Shown piece after piece: positions 61,143 to 64,000 of a DNA stretch of 64,000 nt. The DNA is from Wuchereria bancrofti (taxonomy: Eukaryota; Nematoda; Chromadorea; Rhabditida; Onchocercidae), in the NCBI GenBank assembly GCA_005281725.1, contig SSBO01000009.1:7130303-7194302 (forward strand). Direction: 5' to 3'. Position numbers and translations under genes: made by a program. Every line of letters starts with the position of its first letter. Within the stretch, counting starts at the first letter, position 1. The notes beneath the pieces were generated by a model. That model did no database searches and was not told where the DNA came from. It was given only the letters and a program-made list of their open reading frames with translations.

Positions 61143-62718
61143 TACTATAAAATATGAAATAAAATGTCATAAAACACATAAAAGAACGTTCTCTTATTTC
61201 AATATGTGAAAGGAAACAAGTGCAAATCGTACTGCAATAACTTAACTAAAAAATGAAGAAATCTGTGGAATATTTTATGCACAAACTGATGATCAGTACT
61301 ACAAACAACTCAGAAAATCAAATTATAGTCTCGCAGTTTGAGAAAATAATTCTAAAGCACTTCAAAACTTTGACAGCTTCATCCATCTGCAAAACAATTT
61401 ACAAACTTATATGGCACATAACACTAAATTCCATACTTCTTATCCTGTATTTGACATTTACCCTCTTGAAATTACAAGAAGTTGACGTAACTTAAGTAAT
61501 TATATACGAGAATAATGTTAGTACTGGTTACAAATTAATTGCCAATTGCTGATTCGGAAGCTCAGGTTACAGACAATGCAGTCATTAAGAATGAACAGTT
61601 CAGAAGAAAACGACAAGTGTTAACTCGGTTGGGAATTCGTGATGATATAGATACTTAATACACAAATATATCAGTGCCTCAGACTGTAACAGGAATGGAC
61701 TTAGTGTCAACGACTGACCTTCATTTCTTAAAGATGGCTCGTAGACGTTTTAGTGCAAACAACGTAGTCATTCTAAAGACTTTCTATACGTGAAATGATG
61801 AAATAACGTGAATGTATAAACACAAATATGACCAGGATTTAATTGCAGATCAGAGAATGTGACAAATGTTTCTTGCAACATTCGTGTCATAGTTAATTAG
61901 ATACGATGAGGAATGATTTCATAGTAATAACTATTGCCTATTTGAAAATATCGATAAAAATTTCAAGTTCTTATCAATAACAAGTAGAAAGAAAAGGGAT
62001 TTGGATCCTAGAATCGGAAAATATAATTAGTGGTTTTAAATGTTACATTCTACTGATATTTTGTCAGCAATAAGGAAGACGGAGTTAGAACCATGAAAGT
62101 AACTGATAAGCAGCAGCTTGATATGTTTTCCACAGAAGTAACTGTTGCCTGATAGCTTTAAAATTTGACAGTTCTAACTCTATAAACATTCCATCCCTCA
62201 GCTCCCAGTAACACAACCTGGAGAAAGTACTAAGATGGACCGATGAAGCCACACTGACTCAAATAACGATCATTGGTGCATAAATTATCTAACGGAATTT
62301 ATGGATGACATAAAGGAATGAATTACGCTGCATGCACATGGAGGAATGTTTTACGCTGCATGGTGCATGTAAACGAAAATCAATATCGTTTGTTGCCAAG
62401 GCTGCATTCCGATAACGGTTTAAATTCCCACATTTTGTTAAACTTTGGCCTGCTGCCGAGATAATGGATTAGGGCGCTGAGTAACGATGTGGGTTGGGGT
62501 TTTTTTCTTAACGTCTGTTGTCTTTAGAACCAACAAGTTTCTTGCAGACGTCGTCTAGCCTAATCTATTCTAATCTACCCTTAGAATATACCAGTAGGAT
62601 CAGGGTGAAACATTAAAGTGTGAGCGGTACCACTAATTCCAGTGTCGTTTGTCCAGTAGTACGTTCTTACAATAGTATCAGAATTTAGGTGAAAGAGTGA
62701 GCCGGGGTGAACTAGAAG
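61143..62718. other. Divergent intergenic region between COG2 and the helicase
   Basis: Promoters for COG2 (leftward) and for genes to the right. It holds a possible coding relic at 61543-61791. Near 62320-62375 an ACGCTGCATG-containing unit with GGAATG upstream occurs twice in tandem. Around 62560 CTAATCTATTCTAATCTACC is itself a short tandem repeat. Confidence 0.45.
61543..61791 (+). pseudogene. Coding-like relic with an internal stop
   Basis: One plus-strand frame reads ADSEAQVTDNAVIKNEQFRR, then KRQVLTRLGIRDDIDT, an in-frame TAA at 61657-61659, then more protein-like sequence: SVPQTVTGMDLVSTTDLHFL and KMARRRFSANNVVILKTFYT, ending in TGA. Beyond that the same frame continues with several stops. 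I do not recognise the family. No splice sites explain the stop. It may be a decayed gene fragment or a chance frame. Confidence 0.3.
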
Positions 62719-62906
62719 ATGTCATTACTTAGCAGTGATTCGATATGTGGTTTTTTGCTGCGACATATTAAGAAAGGCGACTTGTGCAGAGTGTGGGTAG
62801 CACGTTGCTCATCCTCTCAAGTAATCGCTTCAAGCAAACCTTCAAAAGATGGACGAAAGGATGTAGATGATGTGATATCCCCACAGCAACCACAGTCCGA
62901 TTTCAG
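62719..62906 (+). CDS. Possible upstream exon, unrecognised
   Basis: An open frame from ATG 62719 (MSLLSSDSICGFLLRHIKKG, then GDLCRVWVARCSSSQVIASS) ends at a GTGTCG donor after 62906 in phase 2. That phase fits the acceptor TTATTCTAG at 63524-63525 in front of the helicase coding sequence. It could be an alternative first exon of the helicase or a separate short gene. No family is recognised. The base composition is less AT-rich than its surroundings. Confidence 0.35.
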
Positions 62907-63511
62907 GTGTCGCTTTTTCATTTCATTTAGATTTAAAAATAAGATTAATTCAGGATCGAATCATTACTCTGCTGACTAAATAAACAAGTGTTTTAAGCGA
63001 GAAAGAATGGGAAACGGTTATAAAGCATTTTAAAGAAGGGTAAGGACAAGTTGGCTTTGGTGGTTAATTTGGTTACGAGTTGTTTCTGGAGTATTGGAGG
63101 GTTGAGGTTCGGTTCCCTTCCCTTAGTGTGCTGATCATCGGTGTGTGGTGTGGGTAGGTCTGGGCTTCAGCTTGCTGCGGCCTGTTCCTTCTCTCACTGG
63201 CGGAACATCGAACGTCCTCAACACATTGGGGCGAGTATTCGGTCCGCCATACCGTAAATTAGTCCGGCCTACGTTGACACCTGGCGAGAGGCAGTCCGGA
63301 AAGTGGCGTGACCGCTGCATATTCCTTCTCGTGGCATAGCTCGAAGTGAGCAAGGACAGTTGGGAAAAACCATGCAGTGGACAGTCTTTTTTAGAGCTGT
63401 TGCAGATCCTTAAGTGGTCCTTCCGGAAGTGCTGGCTATTATCTGGAATATGTTTTATGCGGTGATGTTCCCCTAATAAATTCATCCGTGGATGTGTCAT
63501 AGCACTAATCC
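62907..63511. other. GC-richer region upstream of the helicase start
   Basis: The block at about 63060-63430 is markedly richer in G and C than the rest of the window. Long overlapping frames occur on both strands (63135-63500 minus, 63145-63339 plus) because stop codons are rarer there, and neither looks like a known protein. It is probably promoter/5' UTR of the helicase or part of an intron. Confidence 0.4.
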
Positions 63512-63954
63512 ATGTATTATTCTAGAGTTACCAATGCAAAGCCTTCTAGTTGGATTGATGTGAATCGAGAAGCAGGACGTCGACCAGGTACTTTTCGATC
63601 TCGTAATATCGGTTTGGACCGATTTTTTGATACTCAACGCCGGCATGAGAGATCTACAGCACGTGATCAGTGGACTCGGAGAAACGTTTTATCTGATCGT
63701 TATAGAAACTCTGGAGGTGTGTTTTATTACGTTCAGGTTGCCACAAACAATTGTGCAGCAAGTAGTTGCAAGCAGGATTCACCATAATTAATTTGTCATC
63801 TATTTTCCCATTTCAACTTTTTTATTTTCTTGTATTTTGAGGATCTTGGGATAAAGATGTTGAAATGCCAAAAGTCGATTATAAACATCTCAATTTACCA
63901 CCCATTCAGAAGAATCTTTACAAGGAAAATCCTTCGGTTACAGACAGAAGCGAG
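63512..63954 (+). CDS. DEAD-box RNA helicase, DDX5/DDX17-like, N-terminal part
   Basis: Two exons, 63512-63716 and 63842-63954, about 106 residues, in consistent phase, running off the right edge at a GTATCA donor. The N-terminus is Arg/Ser/Gly-rich (GRRPGTFRSRNIGLDRFFDT, TQRRHERSTARDQWTRRN), as in p68/p72-type helicases. The segment LPPIQKNLYKENPSVTDRSE matches the region just before the Q motif of DDX5/DDX17, where K-N-x-Y-x-E-x-P is conserved. The helicase core itself is outside the window, so the subfamily is provisional. The ATG at 63512 was chosen because it opens the frame (MYYSRVTNAKPSSW). A competing reading splices 62906 to 63526. Confidence 0.65.
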
Positions 63955-64000
63955 GTATCATTTTTGTTGATATGCATTATTGCCTTTTTTTTCATGGTCA

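Noticed and set aside
63090..63125. tRNA B-box-like GGTTCGGTTCCC sequence
   Set aside because: No A box or cloverleaf arms can be drawn around it.
63135..63500. 121-codon minus-strand frame upstream of the helicase
   Set aside because: The block is GC-richer, so stops are rare on both strands. The sequence is low in hydrophobic structure and unlike any family.

Overview
The window is nuclear DNA from a nematode, most likely of the filarial/clade III type. It is AT-rich, every confident gene is split into many small exons by short GT..AG introns, and most start codons sit 1 to 28 nt downstream of a splice-acceptor-like sequence with no upstream coding exon, which is the signature of spliced-leader trans-splicing. 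Species is not claimed. All exon joins below were worked out by hand from open frames, GT/AG borders and phase closure.

Layout, left to right. 42-1390 (-): 5' exons of a lipin (phosphatidate phosphatase), running off the left edge. 5167-8028 (+): secreted class 3 lipase. 10142-12378 (+): tau-tubulin-kinase-like/CK1 kinase. 14086-14922 (+): 139-aa protein of unknown function. 15408-18076 (+): Mediator subunit MED6. 19131-19950 (-): small PPPY/BRI3-like membrane protein. 20024-21259 (+): tentative 148-aa protein, divergent from the previous gene. 22559-30604 (-): unrecognised 592-aa protein with two YYDPxTDGYY modules and a 4.9-kb intron. 30632-50716: 20-kb gene-poor stretch with microsatellites, a possible ligand-gated-channel exon, a possible zinc-finger relic and a GC-rich island carrying nuclear-receptor half-sites. 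50717-55605 (-): UFL1, E3 UFM1 ligase, 15 exons. 56532-61142 (-): COG2, subunit 2 of the conserved oligomeric Golgi complex, 12 exons. 63512 to the right edge (+): start of a DDX5/DDX17-like DEAD-box helicase.

Functional themes: lipin and the lipase both act on glycerolipids but are transcribed divergently; MED6 and the helicase belong to Pol II transcription and RNA metabolism; COG2 and UFL1 (Golgi tethering and ER ufmylation) are in the same orientation 0.9 kb apart, with an acceptor just before the UFL1 start, so they may be co-transcribed. The same is possible for the kinase, the 139-aa protein and MED6.

The most unusual structures are a 31-nt exact inverted copy of the start of COG2 exon 11 inside a COG2 intron, paired hairpins downstream of MED6, a 27-bp inverted repeat in a lipase intron, a dispersed repeat interrupted by about 320 bp, and a UFL1 intron with no GT donor. 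No CRISPR, rRNA, convincing tRNA or intact transposon was seen.
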